A stretch of 34,592 bases of DNA, taken from the NCBI GenBank assembly GCA_940588625.1, contig CALNPU010000019.1:1-34592 (forward strand), written 5' to 3'. The position numbers and the translations under genes were made by a program. The stretch comes from an uncultured Caballeronia sp. (GTDB lineage Bacteria > Pseudomonadota > Gammaproteobacteria > Burkholderiales > Burkholderiaceae). Below are positions 1 to 9,205 of the stretch, in pieces. The notes below the pieces were generated by a model. That model worked only from the letters and a program-made list of their open reading frames with translations, was not told the DNA's origin and did no database searches. Position 1 is the stretch's first letter. Every line of letters starts with the position of its first letter.

Positions 1-175
1 TTCCGCTTGCAGACGGCGTGAGTTTCGCCGAACGACATGACGAGAGGTGTTGACGGCTGCGTAGATCCGCCCCCCCCAACGTTGTGCCCCTGGACATAGC
101 CCTGAGAACGGGACGAAATCTACCTCGGCGAGATGCGACGGACCGTTGCCCTGGTTTCACCGGCTAAACATGCTT
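1..175. other. Unassigned left edge
   Basis: No coding region, RNA or repeat could be assigned here. A run of eight C lies at 70-77. The stretch adjoins the IS5-like fragment and may be further mobile-element debris, but no protein similarity was recognised in any frame. Confidence 0.4.
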
Positions 176-331
176 TTATTTTCCGTTTCCTGAAGCAACC
201 CCATATAGCGCTTCTTCCATCCCAGGGTCTGACAGACCGAACCACTGCTGCATAAAATGAATCTGCAGCATCGTTGCAACCGGGAATCGCGGCCGTCCAG
301 TCTTTCCAGTCCGATAGTGCGGCCCGATCAT
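176..331 (-). pseudogene. IS5-family transposase fragment
   Basis: The minus strand from ATG 331 to TAA 176 encodes about 51 residues resembling the N-terminal domain of IS5-family transposases: a PHY motif, a GRPRFPV segment, then MLQIHFMQQWFGLSD and an MEEALY motif. In the family this region (often DUF772) precedes the DDE catalytic domain, which is absent. The reading frame begins inside the last codons of the neighbouring IS66 gene (ATGA overlap at 328-331), so the two transposon pieces are directly joined. It is a non-functional remnant. Family assignment is from motif recognition; the exact element is unknown. Confidence 0.7.
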
Positions 332-783
332 CGGAAAATCCGCTCGAGGATCAGGCGCAATATCGTCGCATCAGGCACGCCTTCTATCGGGACCGAAGTA
401 TTGCCATGCTGAAGCTGAATGCTGCCGTTTGTAGCTACCGGAAGTGCCGGCGCGTCCGGTGCAGGGCCGGCTGGTCGACCGGACTGTACATCGACAACGA
501 CAGGCAACATGGTCTCCGCCTGCGCATCTTCGGCCAACAGACCCTGAGCGTACAGTTTGCGCCAGGCCCACGCCTGATTGGCGTCGATGTTGTTGTCGCG
601 GGCGGCCCGTGCGACCGACGCACCGGGTTCAAACGTCTGCTCGACGACCGATCGTTTCTCCATTCCAATGGATGCCGCCGGTTCTGGCGCCTGCAGGTAA
701 ATCGACTGTCCGAGGCACTGTGTCCATTCTCGCTGTTTGTGGACAGAGTCGGTCACTCGTGTCCGTCGCAGCGATAATTGCAT
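328..783 (-). pseudogene. tnpA: IS66 accessory protein TnpA (fragment)
   Basis: The 151-codon frame contains a helix-turn-helix region typical of IS66 TnpA (OrfA): KRSVVEQTFEPGASVARAA, then a NIDANQAWAWRKLY recognition-helix segment, followed by the usual low-complexity Pro/Ala stretch and a C-terminal VPDATILRLILE motif. TnpA is a small DNA-binding helper of the IS66 transposase. The first 40 codons do not match; TnpA-like residues (RRHPLEW) appear in another frame just before the Met at 663, suggesting an N-terminal frameshift. The C-terminal end abuts IS5-like sequence. Function is unlikely because the transposase gene is absent. Confidence 0.7.
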
Positions 784-824
784 CTTCTACGATAGGCAGG
801 GAACGGTTCAAATCAGATGCTTAC
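328..824 (-). mobile_element. IS66-family element, truncated left end
   Basis: The minus strand starting at 824 reads GTAAGC, the terminal sequence typical of IS66-family inverted repeats, about 160 bases upstream of the TnpA-like coding region. The element runs leftward until about 328, where it meets IS5-like sequence, so tnpB, tnpC and the other end are missing. The end at 824 lies only 172 bases from the stop of the merR-type gene, so the insertion landed just downstream of that operon. No intact partner end is visible, and a target-site duplication cannot be confirmed. Confidence 0.6.
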
Positions 825-914
825 AATTCAAACGCGACAATGCCAGAAAATAATGGCTTCGCTCAAAGCTAAAGTCCGTGGAACCGAGCGTAAGCTCCCG
901 CTTCGATCAAAAAT

Positions 915-953
915 GAAAAAAGGCGTCGCTGATCAATCGCGACGCCTTTTTTC
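915..953. terminator. Bidirectional intrinsic terminator after the merR-type gene
   Basis: A perfect 15-base inverted repeat (915-929 against 939-953) with a 9-base loop has an A tract on one side and a T tract on the other, so it can stop transcription on both strands. It lies just beyond the stop of the merR-type gene and probably ends the infC-to-merR transcript. Confidence 0.9.
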
Positions 954-995
954 ATGAGTTTTTGCTTGAATCCAGCGGGTAAATCCGGCGAGTTG

Positions 996-1382
996 TTATC
1001 CGCCCAGTAAATCGATCACTTGCAGAATGTCCTTGCGCAATTGATTGACATCGACCGCAACATTTACTTGGGGAGCCGCACCGCTTTCCTGTATGTCTTC
1101 GATATCAGCCGAACCGTTCGGACGACCATGTGAATCGAGCCGGTTGCGCGCGCCATTGATCGTGAACCCCTGCTCATAAAGCAGTTCACGAATGCGGCGG
1201 ATCAGTAGCACTTCGTGATGCTGATAATAGCGGCGATTACCACGCCGTTTGACAGGCCTCAGTTGCGTGAATTCCTGTTCCCAGTAGCGCAGCACGTGCT
1301 GCTTGACACCGCATAGCTCGCTGACCTCGCCGATCGTGAAGTAGCGCTTGGCCGGAATCGGAGGCAGGACGACTTTTTCCAT
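996..1382 (-). CDS. MerR-family transcriptional regulator
   Basis: This 128-residue protein has an N-terminal winged helix: FTIGEVSELCGVKQHVLRYWE at about residues 14-34, followed by a GNRRYYQHHEV wing at about 46-56. No C-terminal effector domain or metal-binding cysteine pair is visible. In many beta- and gammaproteobacteria a short MerR-type gene follows ihfA, as here. The ATG at 1382 is preferred to an in-frame TTG two codons upstream because it is the first ATG and leaves the usual MEKVVLPPIPAKRYF start. It lies 72 bases after ihfA and is probably co-transcribed. The target is unknown. Intact. Confidence 0.88.
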   Translation of the reverse strand: MEKVVLPPIPAKRYFTIGEVSELCGVKQHVLRYWEQEFTQLRPVKRRGNRRYYQHHEVLLIRRIRELLYEQGFTINGARNRLDSHGRPNGSADIEDIQESGAAPQVNVAVDVNQLRKDILQVIDLLGG

Positions 1383-1454
1383 CGTCAATCAACCATCGTG
1401 GTGAAGAATGTCGCGAATAAGCGCTCGGGCGGCACATGACAAATGCCCGCCACT

Positions 1455-1865
1455 TCAGCGGCCGAAACTGTTTTCAGCACCGGCTTCGACCAGCGCTTTC
1501 AACTTCTGACTCGCATGAAACGTGACAACGCGACGCGCCGCGATGGGAATGGCTTCCCCCGTTTTTGGATTACGTCCGGGACGCTGCAGTTTGTCGCGTA
1601 GTTGAAAGTTGCCAAAGCCGGATAGCTTGACACTGTCGCCGCTTTCAAGCGCGTCGCGAACGACCTCGAAAAATGCTTCCACCATGTCTTTGGCTTCGCG
1701 CTTATTCAACCCGACATGGTCAAATAGCATTTCGGCCAATTCGGCTTTTGTCAGTGTAGGCGTTTCTGTCGTTGCCGCACCGTTCGAAGTGGGAACGTCT
1801 CGGATCATGGCGCTGCGTTGCGCCGAAAGAAGGGCTTCGAAATCACTCGAGTTCATTTGGTTCAT
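1455..1865 (-). CDS. ihfA: Integration host factor subunit alpha
   Basis: This encodes the alpha subunit of IHF, which bends DNA in recombination, replication and transcription as a heterodimer with IhfB. The HU/IHF fold runs from [24 protein letters not shown] (about residues 38-61) through a [10 protein letters not shown] strand to the DNA-inserting arm with the GRNPKTGE motif. A roughly 37-residue N-terminal extension before the canonical start is usual in Burkholderia; internal Met codons at residues 4 and 20 are alternative starts. It sits 47 bases after pheT, the classical pheST-ihfA arrangement. Intact. Confidence 0.93.
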   Translation of the reverse strand: MNQMNSSDFEALLSAQRSAMIRDVPTSNGAATTETPTLTKAELAEMLFDHVGLNKREAKDMVEAFFEVVRDALESGDSVKLSGFGNFQLRDKLQRPGRNPKTGEAIPIAARRVVTFHASQKLKALVEAGAENSFGR

Positions 1866-1912
1866 ATCGAAAAAATGGCGTGACGATGAAAACGGAGGGG
1901 GCCAACTGCAGG

Positions 1913-4345
1913 CTATCCGCGCAATCGCGCGCCATTTACTCGAGCCAAGCGTTCCACCAATGTTTTGATGGCCGTTTCGACCGTTTCGTACTGAAGCGTC
2001 CCGCCAGTATCTTGCAACGTTACACGGAAGGCAAGGCTTTTCTCATGTGTGTCCAACCCACCGGAAGTGCTTGATTTCGGACGAAATTCATCGAATAAAG
2101 CAACCCTGGTGACATGCTTGCAGGCGGGTTCGGAACGGGCACTTTCCAGCTCGTCGATGAGTGCCTGCACTTCCACTTTCTGGTCCACGACAATCGCAAT
2201 ATCGCGGCGAACCGGCGGGAATTTCGACACCTCGGACGGTACCGGCAATGCGCGTTGCATCAAAGCTTCCGCTCCGATTTCGAACAAAACCGGCGCGTGC
2301 AGCAAATCGTATTTCTGCATCCAGCGCGGGTGCAGATCCCCGATCCAGCCCACTGCCCGGCCGTCAATCTCGATCCGCGCGCTGCATCCAGGATGCAGCG
2401 CCGGATGTTCCGCTTTCACGAAACGCGGCACGACCGGCGCGAACAGCGCTTCCACGTCACCCTTCACATCGAAGAAATTGACGCTGCGTGACGGCGCACC
2501 CCACTGCTCTTCGAGCACGAGGCCGTACGCCAGGCCGCCAATCCTTTTCGGCTGGTTAAAACCCTCAATAGCCAGTTTGCCCGCCTTGATCGCCGGATCG
2601 TGCAGGAACACACGGCCTGCTTCGAACACACGAATCCGGTCCGCGCGCCGGTTCAGGTTGTAGCGCAGCACGCTGATCAGGCTGCCGAACAACGTGGTGC
2701 GCATAACCGAAAGCTGGCTGGCGATAGGATTCAGCAACTTCACAGGATTCGTGTTGCCGGCAAAATCCGCTTCCCATTCAGCATCGACGAAACTGAAGTT
2801 CACCGTCTCCGCGTAATCCTGTGCGGCCACGGCGTGGCGCAGCACATGAATAGAACGCTTCGTTTCATTGGTCGGACGCATTTCGCTGGTCGCGACCGGC
2901 GGACGCGACGGAATCTTCTCAAAGCCGTAAATGCGCGCGACTTCCTCGATCAGATCCTCTTCAATCTCTATATCGAACCGGTACGGCGGCGGCGTGACGA
3001 CAAACGTGTAGCCGTCGTGCGTGAACATCAGGCCGAGCCGCGTGAAGATCTGCGCGATTTCCTCGGCGCTAATCGCCACTCCGATGATCCGGTTCGCCCG
3101 CGATACGCGCATGCTCACCGGCTCGCGTGTCGGCACGTTGAGCGTCTGGTCGTCTACAGGACCGGCGTTACCGCCGCAAATATCGAGTATCAGCCTCGAA
3201 ATACGCTCGATATGCTCGACGGTCGTCGAATAGTCGACACCCCACTCGAACCGATGCGCCGCATCGGTCGAAAAATTGTACTTGCGCGCGCGGCCACGAA
3301 TGCTGTCCGGCCACCAGAACGCGGCTTCCAGGTAAATGTTGGTCGTGTCGAGCGACACGGCGGTGCTGTCACCACCCATGATCCCCGCGAGGCTTTCGAC
3401 CTGGCGGTCATCGGCGATCACGCCAACGGTTTCATCGAGTTCAACCGTGTTGCCGTTCAACAGCTTGAGCGTCTCGCCCTTCTTCCCCCAGCGCACTTCA
3501 ATACCGCCGTGGATCTTGTCGAGATCGAACACGCGAGTCGGGCGACCGAGTTCGAGCATCACGTAGTTCGAGATATCGACGAGTGCGGAAATGCTGCGCT
3601 GTCCCGAGCGTTCGAGGCGTTCGACCATCCAGTGCGGCGTTTTTGCGTGCACGTTCACGCCGCGAATCACGCGGCCCGAAAAGCGTCCGCACAGGTCCGG
3701 CGCCAACACTTTGACCAGCAGGATTTCATTGATTGAGACGGCGACCGGCGGCATGTCGGGCGCATGCAACGGCGCGCCCGTGATGGCTGTGGTTTCCCGC
3801 GCCACGCCGAATACCGACAAACAATCGGCCTTGTTCGGCGTGAGCTTGATCTCGAAAACGGTGTCGTCAAGATTGAGCGTCTGGCGAATGTCCTGACCAA
3901 TCGGGGTATCGGCGGGAAGGATCATCAAGCCGCTGTGATCTTCCGACAGCCTCAGTTCGCGCGCCGAGCACAACATGCCCTGGCTTTCCACACCGCGCAG
4001 CTTGGACAGCTTGATCGCGAACGGCGCGCCGCCCGCCTCGGCCGGCGGCAGTTCAGCGCCGACCAGCGCGACCGGCACCTTGATCCCCGGCGCCACGTTC
4101 GGCGCACCGCAGACGATGTTCAGCGTCTCGCCGGTACCGGCGTCGACCTGACACACGTTGAGCTTGTCGGCCTTCGGATGCTTCGCCACTTCCAGCACCT
4201 GCCCGACGACAATCTTCGTGGTCGGTGGCGCGACGAGCGCGAGGCCTTCCACCTCGAGACCCGCCATGGTCAGCGCGTGCGAGAGTTCATCGGTCGAGAG
4301 CTTGGGATCGACGAAAGTTCTAAGCCAGGATTCCGGGAATTGCAT
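1913..4345 (-). CDS. pheT: Phenylalanyl-tRNA synthetase beta subunit
   Basis: The 810-residue beta chain of the (alpha-beta)2 PheRS carries the N-terminal tRNA-binding OB fold (about residues 40-155, [19 protein letters not shown]), B3/B4 editing domains (about 210-400), the B5 domain, the catalytic-like core and a C-terminal ferredoxin-like anticodon-binding domain ([12 protein letters not shown]). Length is normal and the frame is open. The motif reads HRFEWGVD where the family, as I recall it, has Arg before GVD (R in E. coli and in other Burkholderia); CGG to TGG would explain it. That suggests relaxed selection although the gene is intact. It is 75 bases downstream of pheS in the same operon. 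Confidence 0.96.
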   Translation of the reverse strand: MQFPESWLRTFVDPKLSTDELSHALTMAGLEVEGLALVAPPTTKIVVGQVLEVAKHPKADKLNVCQVDAGTGETLNIVCGAPNVAPGIKVPVALVGAELPPAEAGGAPFAIKLSKLRGVESQGMLCSARELRLSEDHSGLMILPADTPIGQDIRQTLNLDDTVFEIKLTPNKADCLSVFGVARETTAITGAPLHAPDMPPVAVSINEILLVKVLAPDLCGRFSGRVIRGVNVHAKTPHWMVERLERSGQRSISALVDISNYVMLELGRPTRVFDLDKIHGGIEVRWGKKGETLKLLNGNTVELDETVGVIADDRQVESLAGIMGGDSTAVSLDTTNIYLEAAFWWPDSIRGRARKYNFSTDAAHRFEWGVDYSTTVEHIERISRLILDICGGNAGPVDDQTLNVPTREPVSMRVSRANRIIGVAISAEEIAQIFTRLGLMFTHDGYTFVVTPPPYRFDIEIEEDLIEEVARIYGFEKIPSRPPVATSEMRPTNETKRSIHVLRHAVAAQDYAETVNFSFVDAEWEADFAGNTNPVKLLNPIASQLSVMRTTLFGSLISVLRYNLNRRADRIRVFEAGRVFLHDPAIKAGKLAIEGFNQPKRIGGLAYGLVLEEQWGAPSRSVNFFDVKGDVEALFAPVVPRFVKAEHPALHPGCSARIEIDGRAVGWIGDLHPRWMQKYDLLHAPVLFEIGAEALMQRALPVPSEVSKFPPVRRDIAIVVDQKVEVQALIDELESARSEPACKHVTRVALFDEFRPKSSTSGGLDTHEKSLAFRVTLQDTGGTLQYETVETAIKTLVERLARVNGARLRG

Positions 4346-4420
4346 GTGTGTCTAGGTTCGAAATGAGTGGTGTCTGCGTCTGGACTTCTGCGTCCAAACC
4401 AAGGCTCGCGGCAACCTGCC

Positions 4421-5434
4421 TCAGGCGAATTGCTGCAGGAAACGCAGATCGTTTTCGAAGAACAGGCGCAGGTCCTGCACGCCATAGCGCAGCATCGTCA
4501 GGCGTTCAAGGCCGCTGCCGAATGCAAAACCGATATACCGTTCGGGGTCGAGTCCCATATTGCGGATCACGTTCGGATGAACTTGTCCCGAACCCGATAT
4601 TTCCAGCCATTTACCCGCGTTCTTGCCGTGCTCGAACATCATGTCGATTTCGGCGGAGGGCTCGGTAAATGGGAAATACGACGGCCGGAAGCGCACAAGA
4701 ATGTCGTCGCGCTCGAAGAATTTCTTCAGGAAGTCAGAGTACACGCCCTTCAGGTCGGCGAAGCTGATGTTCTCGTCGATCCACAACCCTTCGACCTGAT
4801 TGAACATGGGCGAATGCGTGGCGTCGCTATCCACCCGATACGTCCGGCCTAGCACGATCACCTTGATCGGCGGTCTGTTCATGCGCGCGTAGCGCACCTG
4901 CATCGGGCTGGTATGCGTGCGCAACAGCAGTTGCCGGCCATCCGCATCCTTGCCGTCGATATAAAACGTGTCCTGCATCGAGCGCGCCGGATGATTTTCC
5001 GGGCTGTTCAGCGAGGTAAAGTTGTACCAGTCCGTTTCGATCTCGGGGCCGTCGGCCACATCGAAACCAATCGTACTGAAAATCTGTTCCACGCGTTCCC
5101 AAGTGCGCATGACCGGATGTAGGCTGCCGGCGCCAAGGCCGCGGCCAGGCAACGTGACATCGATCGATTCCGACGCAAGCCGCTGGTTCAGCAACACGTC
5201 CGCCAGCGCCTGACGGCGCGCGTTCAGCATTGCTTCCACCTGCTGCTTGACCGCATTGATGCGTGCGCCTTCGGTCTTGCGGGCTTCCGGGTCGAGTTTG
5301 CCCAAGCCTTTCAGCAAATCTGTGAGCACCCCGGACTTACCAAGAAAGCGGGCCTTTTCGTTTTCGAGCGTGGCCGCATCGGCGGCGTTTTCGAAGGCAT
5401 TTCGCGCGTCGGCGACAATCTGGTCCAGATCCAT
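4421..5434 (-). CDS. pheS: Phenylalanyl-tRNA synthetase alpha subunit
   Basis: The 337-residue catalytic subunit activates phenylalanine and charges tRNA-Phe. It has an N-terminal coiled coil (about residues 1-85) and the class II core, with motif 2 around [14 protein letters not shown] and motif 3 around [17 protein letters not shown]. The ATG at 5434 (MDLDQIV) matches the usual family start; 23 more codons are open upstream but unlikely to be used. The core reads VIVLGRTYR where the family almost always has IAPGR: GCG to GTG and CCA to CTA would explain both changes, removing a highly conserved proline. The gene is intact but may encode a weakened enzyme. Confidence 0.95.
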   Translation of the reverse strand: MDLDQIVADARNAFENAADAATLENEKARFLGKSGVLTDLLKGLGKLDPEARKTEGARINAVKQQVEAMLNARRQALADVLLNQRLASESIDVTLPGRGLGAGSLHPVMRTWERVEQIFSTIGFDVADGPEIETDWYNFTSLNSPENHPARSMQDTFYIDGKDADGRQLLLRTHTSPMQVRYARMNRPPIKVIVLGRTYRVDSDATHSPMFNQVEGLWIDENISFADLKGVYSDFLKKFFERDDILVRFRPSYFPFTEPSAEIDMMFEHGKNAGKWLEISGSGQVHPNVIRNMGLDPERYIGFAFGSGLERLTMLRYGVQDLRLFFENDLRFLQQFA

Positions 5435-5541
5435 TGATCCCATCATTTCAGCGTCAAAGTTCTTCTGATCGTTTCCGGGCCGATATTTACGCAACCGTTG
5501 CATCGTCGCACCTCAGCCCAGCTTCACCGGCTTCACCAACA

Positions 5542-5570
5542 AAAACGGGGCTCGACAAGAGCCCCGTTTT
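5542..5570 (-). terminator. Intrinsic terminator or attenuator between rplT and pheS
   Basis: A perfect 12-base stem (5542-5553 with 5559-5570) and a 5-base loop are followed in the minus direction by a T run. It lies in the 209-base leader between the rplT stop and the pheS start, so it would limit read-through into pheST. No leader peptide rich in Phe codons is visible upstream, unlike the enteric pheM arrangement. Confidence 0.8.
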
Positions 5571-5572
5571 CT

Positions 5573-5608
5573 GTCGTTGCGCTGTCCGGTTAGGGACAAC
5601 GCAACGAC
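5573..5608 (-). promoter_or_regulatory. Long hairpin directly upstream of the pheS leader terminator
   Basis: Two 15-base arms (5573-5587 and 5594-5608) pair with only one G-U wobble around a 6-base loop. The hairpin ends two bases before the terminator stem, so the two structures could stack as a tandem element in the rplT-pheS leader RNA. Its role is unknown. Confidence 0.65.
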
Positions 5609-5643
5609 GAACCACGCGGTACCAATCTTGCTAACAAGCTCGA

Positions 5644-6003
5644 TCAGGCTGCAACGGCGGCTTTTACCTGCTTGACGATCACAGCAAAAGCAGCCTTGTC
5701 GAACACAGCCATGTCGGCCAGCACCTTGCGGTCGAGTTCGATCGAAGCCTTCTTCAGGCCGTTGATGAAAACGCCGTACGTCATGTCGTACTGACGCACC
5801 GCCGCGTTGATACGCGTGATCCACAAAGCACGGAACACACGCTTCTTGTTGCGGCGATCACGATAGGCGTATTGCCCGGCGCGCATGACCGCTTGCTTGG
5901 CGATGCGATAGACGTTATTGCGACGGCCGCGGTAACCCTTGGCCAGCTTGATGATCTTCTTGTGACGGGCCCGAGCGGTAACCCCACGTTTGACTCTAGG
6001 CAT
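5644..6003 (-). CDS. rplT: 50S ribosomal protein L20
   Basis: The 119-residue protein is the usual length and composition for L20: [17 protein letters not shown], an [27 protein letters not shown] segment and a C-terminal globular part ending in VKAAVAA. L20 binds 23S rRNA early in 50S assembly and in many bacteria represses the rpmI-rplT message. It follows rpmI by 29 bases in the infC operon. Intact. Confidence 0.97.
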   Translation of the reverse strand: MPRVKRGVTARARHKKIIKLAKGYRGRRNNVYRIAKQAVMRAGQYAYRDRRNKKRVFRALWITRINAAVRQYDMTYGVFINGLKKASIELDRKVLADMAVFDKAAFAVIVKQVKAAVAA

Positions 6004-6032
6004 AGTGCGCTCCTGCGAGTATCAGTTAAGGG

Positions 6033-6230
6033 TTAAGCGAACGGCAGCATTGCGCGCACAGAGTTCATGTCAGATGCATGAACTTCCGTGGAACCGCGCA
6101 GATGGCGTTTTACCTTGGTGGGCTTCTTGGTAAGAATGTGACGCTTGAAGGCTTGACCACGCTTGATGATACCGCCCGGACACACCACGAAGCGCTTTGC
6201 AGCACTCTTCTTGGTCTTCATCTTCGGCAT
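6033..6230 (-). CDS. rpmI: 50S ribosomal protein L35
   Basis: The 65-residue protein starts [14 protein letters not shown] at ATG 6230 and ends [10 protein letters not shown], the standard L35 ends. A longer frame starting further upstream is not needed. It reads RFVVCPGG where other Burkholderia, as I recall, have RFVVRPGG; CGC to TGT would explain this and it fits the drift seen in pheS and pheT. It lies between infC and rplT. Intact. Confidence 0.96.
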   Translation of the reverse strand: MPKMKTKKSAAKRFVVCPGGIIKRGQAFKRHILTKKPTKVKRHLRGSTEVHASDMNSVRAMLPFA

Positions 6231-6457
6231 GAAACTACTCCAGTTTATTTGATGGATATGGGTGTGCGGTCGATCTATTCGATCCTGACCCGCCCTTCGA
6301 AACCCACATGCCACTTATGATGAGCGGCAGACTTTTTACAGCCTCCGCTTTTTCATGAACGCAGCCTATTATCCGGCGCCGCCCTGAAACCTGCTCAAAC
6401 GATGCCGCGCAGACCTTTGAACACTTTCTCGACCGCGCGATCCATCGATTCTTTCGA

Positions 6458-6982
6458 TTACTTCTTTTTCTTCGGCGCCATGACCATGATCATCTGGCGC
6501 CCTTCCATCTTCGGCATTTGCTCGATCTGACCGTACTCTTCGAGATCGGTCTTCAACCGCTCGAGCACGCGCATGCCGATTTCCTGGTGAGCCATTTCCC
6601 GACCGCGAAAACGCAACGTGATTTTCGTCTTGTCGCCATCTTCGAGGAAGCGCGTGAGGTTGCGCAGTTTCACGTTGTAGTCGCCGTCGTCGGTGCCCGG
6701 CCGGAACTTGACTTCCTTGACCTGGACGATCTTCTGCTTGAGCTTCGCCTCGTGCTGCTTCTTCGCTTCCGAGTACTTGAACTTACCGTAATCCATCAAT
6801 CGGCAAACAGGCGGAACGGCCTGCGGTGCGATTTCGACAAGATCCACGTCTTGCTGTTCCGACATGCGGAAAGCATCGGCCAGTTTCACGATTCCGAGCG
6901 GTTCGTTGTCCACTCCGACCAAGCGCACTTCCGGTGCAGTGATTTCCCCGTTGATGCGATGTGCAGACTTATCAGTAGCGAT
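6458..6982 (-). CDS. infC: Translation initiation factor IF-3
   Basis: IF-3 (174 residues) binds the 30S subunit, prevents subunit joining and discriminates against non-canonical start codons. The true start appears to be ATC at 6982: it gives [19 protein letters not shown], the family N terminus, and is preceded by AGAGGA at 6991-6996 with 8-base spacing. The first ATG/GTG-type start in the frame (GTG 6928) would remove the first 18 residues. A rare AUU or AUC start is known in infC and is the basis of its autoregulation. The C-terminal domain contains [17 protein letters not shown] and the protein ends APKKKK. Intact, first retained gene after the broken thrS. Confidence 0.95.
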   Translation of the reverse strand: MATDKSAHRINGEITAPEVRLVGVDNEPLGIVKLADAFRMSEQQDVDLVEIAPQAVPPVCRLMDYGKFKYSEAKKQHEAKLKQKIVQVKEVKFRPGTDDGDYNVKLRNLTRFLEDGDKTKITLRFRGREMAHQEIGMRVLERLKTDLEEYGQIEQMPKMEGRQMIMVMAPKKKK

Positions 6983-7031
6983 GTTACGTTTCCTCTAAAA
7001 ATTCAAAAAACTAGCCGCGCTGTGGGTGGGC

Positions 7032-8836
7032 TTACTTGTACGCCTGCACGTCCTGCTGCAGACGCTCAAGTAATGCGTCGATCAGCATCACGCTAGCATC
7101 GACACCGCCACGAGCACGCACGGCTACGGTTTGTGCCTCACGCCCCTTGTCCCGACAACCAGCAAATACGACGGGACCTTCTTTCTGCAGCGCGCACTCA
7201 TTTTATAGCTAATCTTCTCCTTGCGCAAATCGCTCTCTACTCTAAGCCCTTGTTTTTGCAACGATTGGGGCAGTTTCAGTGCATATTCAGCCTGACTTTC
7301 AGCGATATTCATGACCATAGCCTGCACCGACGCGAGCCAGGACGGCATTGCACTAGCATGGTGCTCGATCAGAATACCGAGGAAACGCTCCATGGAACCG
7401 ATGATCGCACGGTGCAGCATGACCGGCCGAGTGCGTCCTTGATGTGGTACTCGGGTACTCGATCTTCGGGCCGTAGAACGCGCCCTCGCCCGGCAATTCT
7501 TCCCACGTGAGGCCGCATGCGGTCAACGCGTCGCGCAGGCCCTGCTCCGCGCGATCCCAGGTTTCGTCGCTACCGGCACGTGCGTCCGGACGCAGCGACA
7601 GCTTGATGTCGATATGATCGAAGCCGAAATCCTTGTAGATGCTCATCGCGAGCGTGTTGAACGCGATCAACTCTTCGATGAACTGGTCTTCCGTGCAGAA
7701 AATATGGGCGTCGTCCTGGACGAAACCGCGCACGCGCATCAGGCCGTGCAGCGCGCCCAACGCTTCATTCCGGTGACACAAGCCAAATTCCGCGTAACGC
7801 AGCGGCAGATCGCGATACGACCGCAAACCATGATTGAACACTTGCACGTGGCCAAGACAGTTCATCGGCTTGATCGCGTAATCGCGCTTTTCCGACTCCG
7901 TCGTGAACATGTTTTCACGATAGTTCTGCCAGTGACCCGACGCCTCCCACGGCGAGCGGTCCATGATCATCGTCTTGATTTCGAGATAACCGACTTCGCT
8001 CAGGCGGCGGATGTATTACTCGACTTGTTGCCAGATTGCCCAGCCCTTCGGGTGCCAGAACACCATGCCCGGCGCTTCTTCCTGCAGATGGAACAGGTCG
8101 AGCTGCTTCGCGAGCTTGCGGTGATCGCGCTTCTCGACTTCCTCGAGCATGTGCAGGTAGACTTCCTGGTCTTCCTTCTTCGTCCAGGCCGTGCCGTAGA
8201 TCCGCTGCAACTGTTCGTTCTTCGAGTCGCTGCGCCAGTAGGCGCCCGCAACCTTCATCAGCTTGAAGACCTTCAGCTTGCCGGTGGACGACACGTGCGG
8301 ACCGCGGCAAAGATCCGTGAAACCGCCGTGCGAGTAGAGCTTGATATCGTCGGTGGACGGGATCGATTCAATAATCTCGGCCTTGTACTTTTCCCCGATA
8401 CTCTTGAAGTAGTCGATGGCTTCGCCACGCGTCACCACGCGGCGCAACACGGGCTCGTCCTTCTTCGCGATTTCGGCCATGCGCTTTTCGATCTTCTCGA
8501 GATTTTCCGGCGTAAACGGACGGCTGTACGCGAAGGCATAGTAGAAGCCGTTCTCGATCACCGGGCCGATGGTCACTTGCGTGTCCGGATACAGATCCTT
8601 GACCGCGTAGGCGAGCAAATGCGCCGTGGAGTGGCGAATGATGTCGAGACCGTCAGCGTCCTTTTCAGTGACGATGGCGAGCGATGCGTCCTGATCGATC
8701 AGGTGGACATATCGACCAGTTCGCCGTCGAGCGCAGCCTTGGCGAGTCCCGCGCCAATCGACGCGGCGACTTCGGCAACCGTCACAGGATGGTCGTACTG
8801 TCGAACTGACCCGTCGGGCAAACGTATCGAAACCAT
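7032..8836 (-). pseudogene. thrS: Threonyl-tRNA synthetase, multiply disrupted
   Basis: ThrRS charges tRNA-Thr and is normally essential. From ATG 8836 ([13 protein letters not shown] domain) to TAA 7032 the whole gene can be traced but only across several frames. Lesions: a one-base loss near 8698-8704; TAA at 8016-8018 where the family has Gln (QVEQ); an 8-base tandem duplication at 7446-7461; loss of about 90 bases near 7424-7428 that removes the GRSWQCGTLQLDF core segment; and a one-base loss near 7141-7155 before the C terminus. Conserved residues have also changed (NCLGH for [13 protein letters not shown] for FGSCHRNE, P missing from KTPMIMD). Length is about 1805 bases against roughly 1908. 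The position just upstream of infC is ancestral. Not functional as read. Confidence 0.93.
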
Positions 8837-8917
8837 TTCGTTCTCCAAGACGCCGGCAACCGACGTCCAAGTTCATTCAACAATGCCTTGCAAACGCCAA
8901 GTCGAACGCGCGAAGGC

Positions 8918-8953
8918 AAAAAAATGCGGCCCCACATTTTGAGGGGCCGCATT
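8918..8953 (-). terminator. Terminator downstream of tRNA-Val
   Basis: A perfect 11-base inverted repeat (8923-8933 with 8943-8953) with a 9-base loop is followed in the minus direction by seven T. It lies between tRNA-Val and thrS, so tRNA-Val is probably transcribed as its own unit. Confidence 0.88.
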
Positions 8954-9111
8954 CACTTTTCCTACAACTGCAAAGGCGAAAGTGGTCCTTGACTAGCGTA
9001 GCTTCGAAGTTGTTTCGGTTAACGTTCGCGGTGCCATCTTGTTCATTTGCCTTTCGCGCCAAGACGCTTGCTGCAGTTTTGAAAATCCGGCGACCGGATT
9101 TCCACTTTCTT

Positions 9112-9188
9112 TGGTAGGCTCGATTGGACTCGAACCAACGACCCCCACCATGTCAAGGTGGTGCTCTAACCAGCTGAGCTACGAGCCT
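9112..9188 (-). tRNA. tRNA-Val (GAC)
   Basis: A complete 77-base cloverleaf includes an encoded CCA (9112-9114). The acceptor stem pairs AGGCTCG with CGAGCCT, the D arm contains TAGCTCAGCTGGTTAGAGC, the anticodon stem CCACC/GGTGG encloses loop TTGACAT with anticodon GAC (bases 9152-9154), and the T arm has GGTTCGAGTCC. All stems are intact. It sits between relA and thrS, the usual Burkholderia position. A 13-base near-copy of its 5' end lies immediately upstream (9188-9200). Confidence 0.97.
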
Positions 9189-9205
9189 GAGCTACGAGGC
9201 AAGAC

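Noticed and set aside
2600..3736. A 378-codon plus-strand frame antisense to pheT
   Set aside because: Shadow of pheT, no recognised domain.
5573..5608. pheM-type leader peptide attenuation
   Set aside because: No short frame with repeated Phe codons precedes the terminator.
7032..8836. thrS as a programmed-frameshift gene
   Set aside because: Five separate lesions including a stop and a large deletion cannot be explained by recoding.
7614..8942. A 442-codon frame on the plus strand
   Set aside because: It lies antisense to thrS, shows no family motif, and is explained by high G+C codon use of the true strand.
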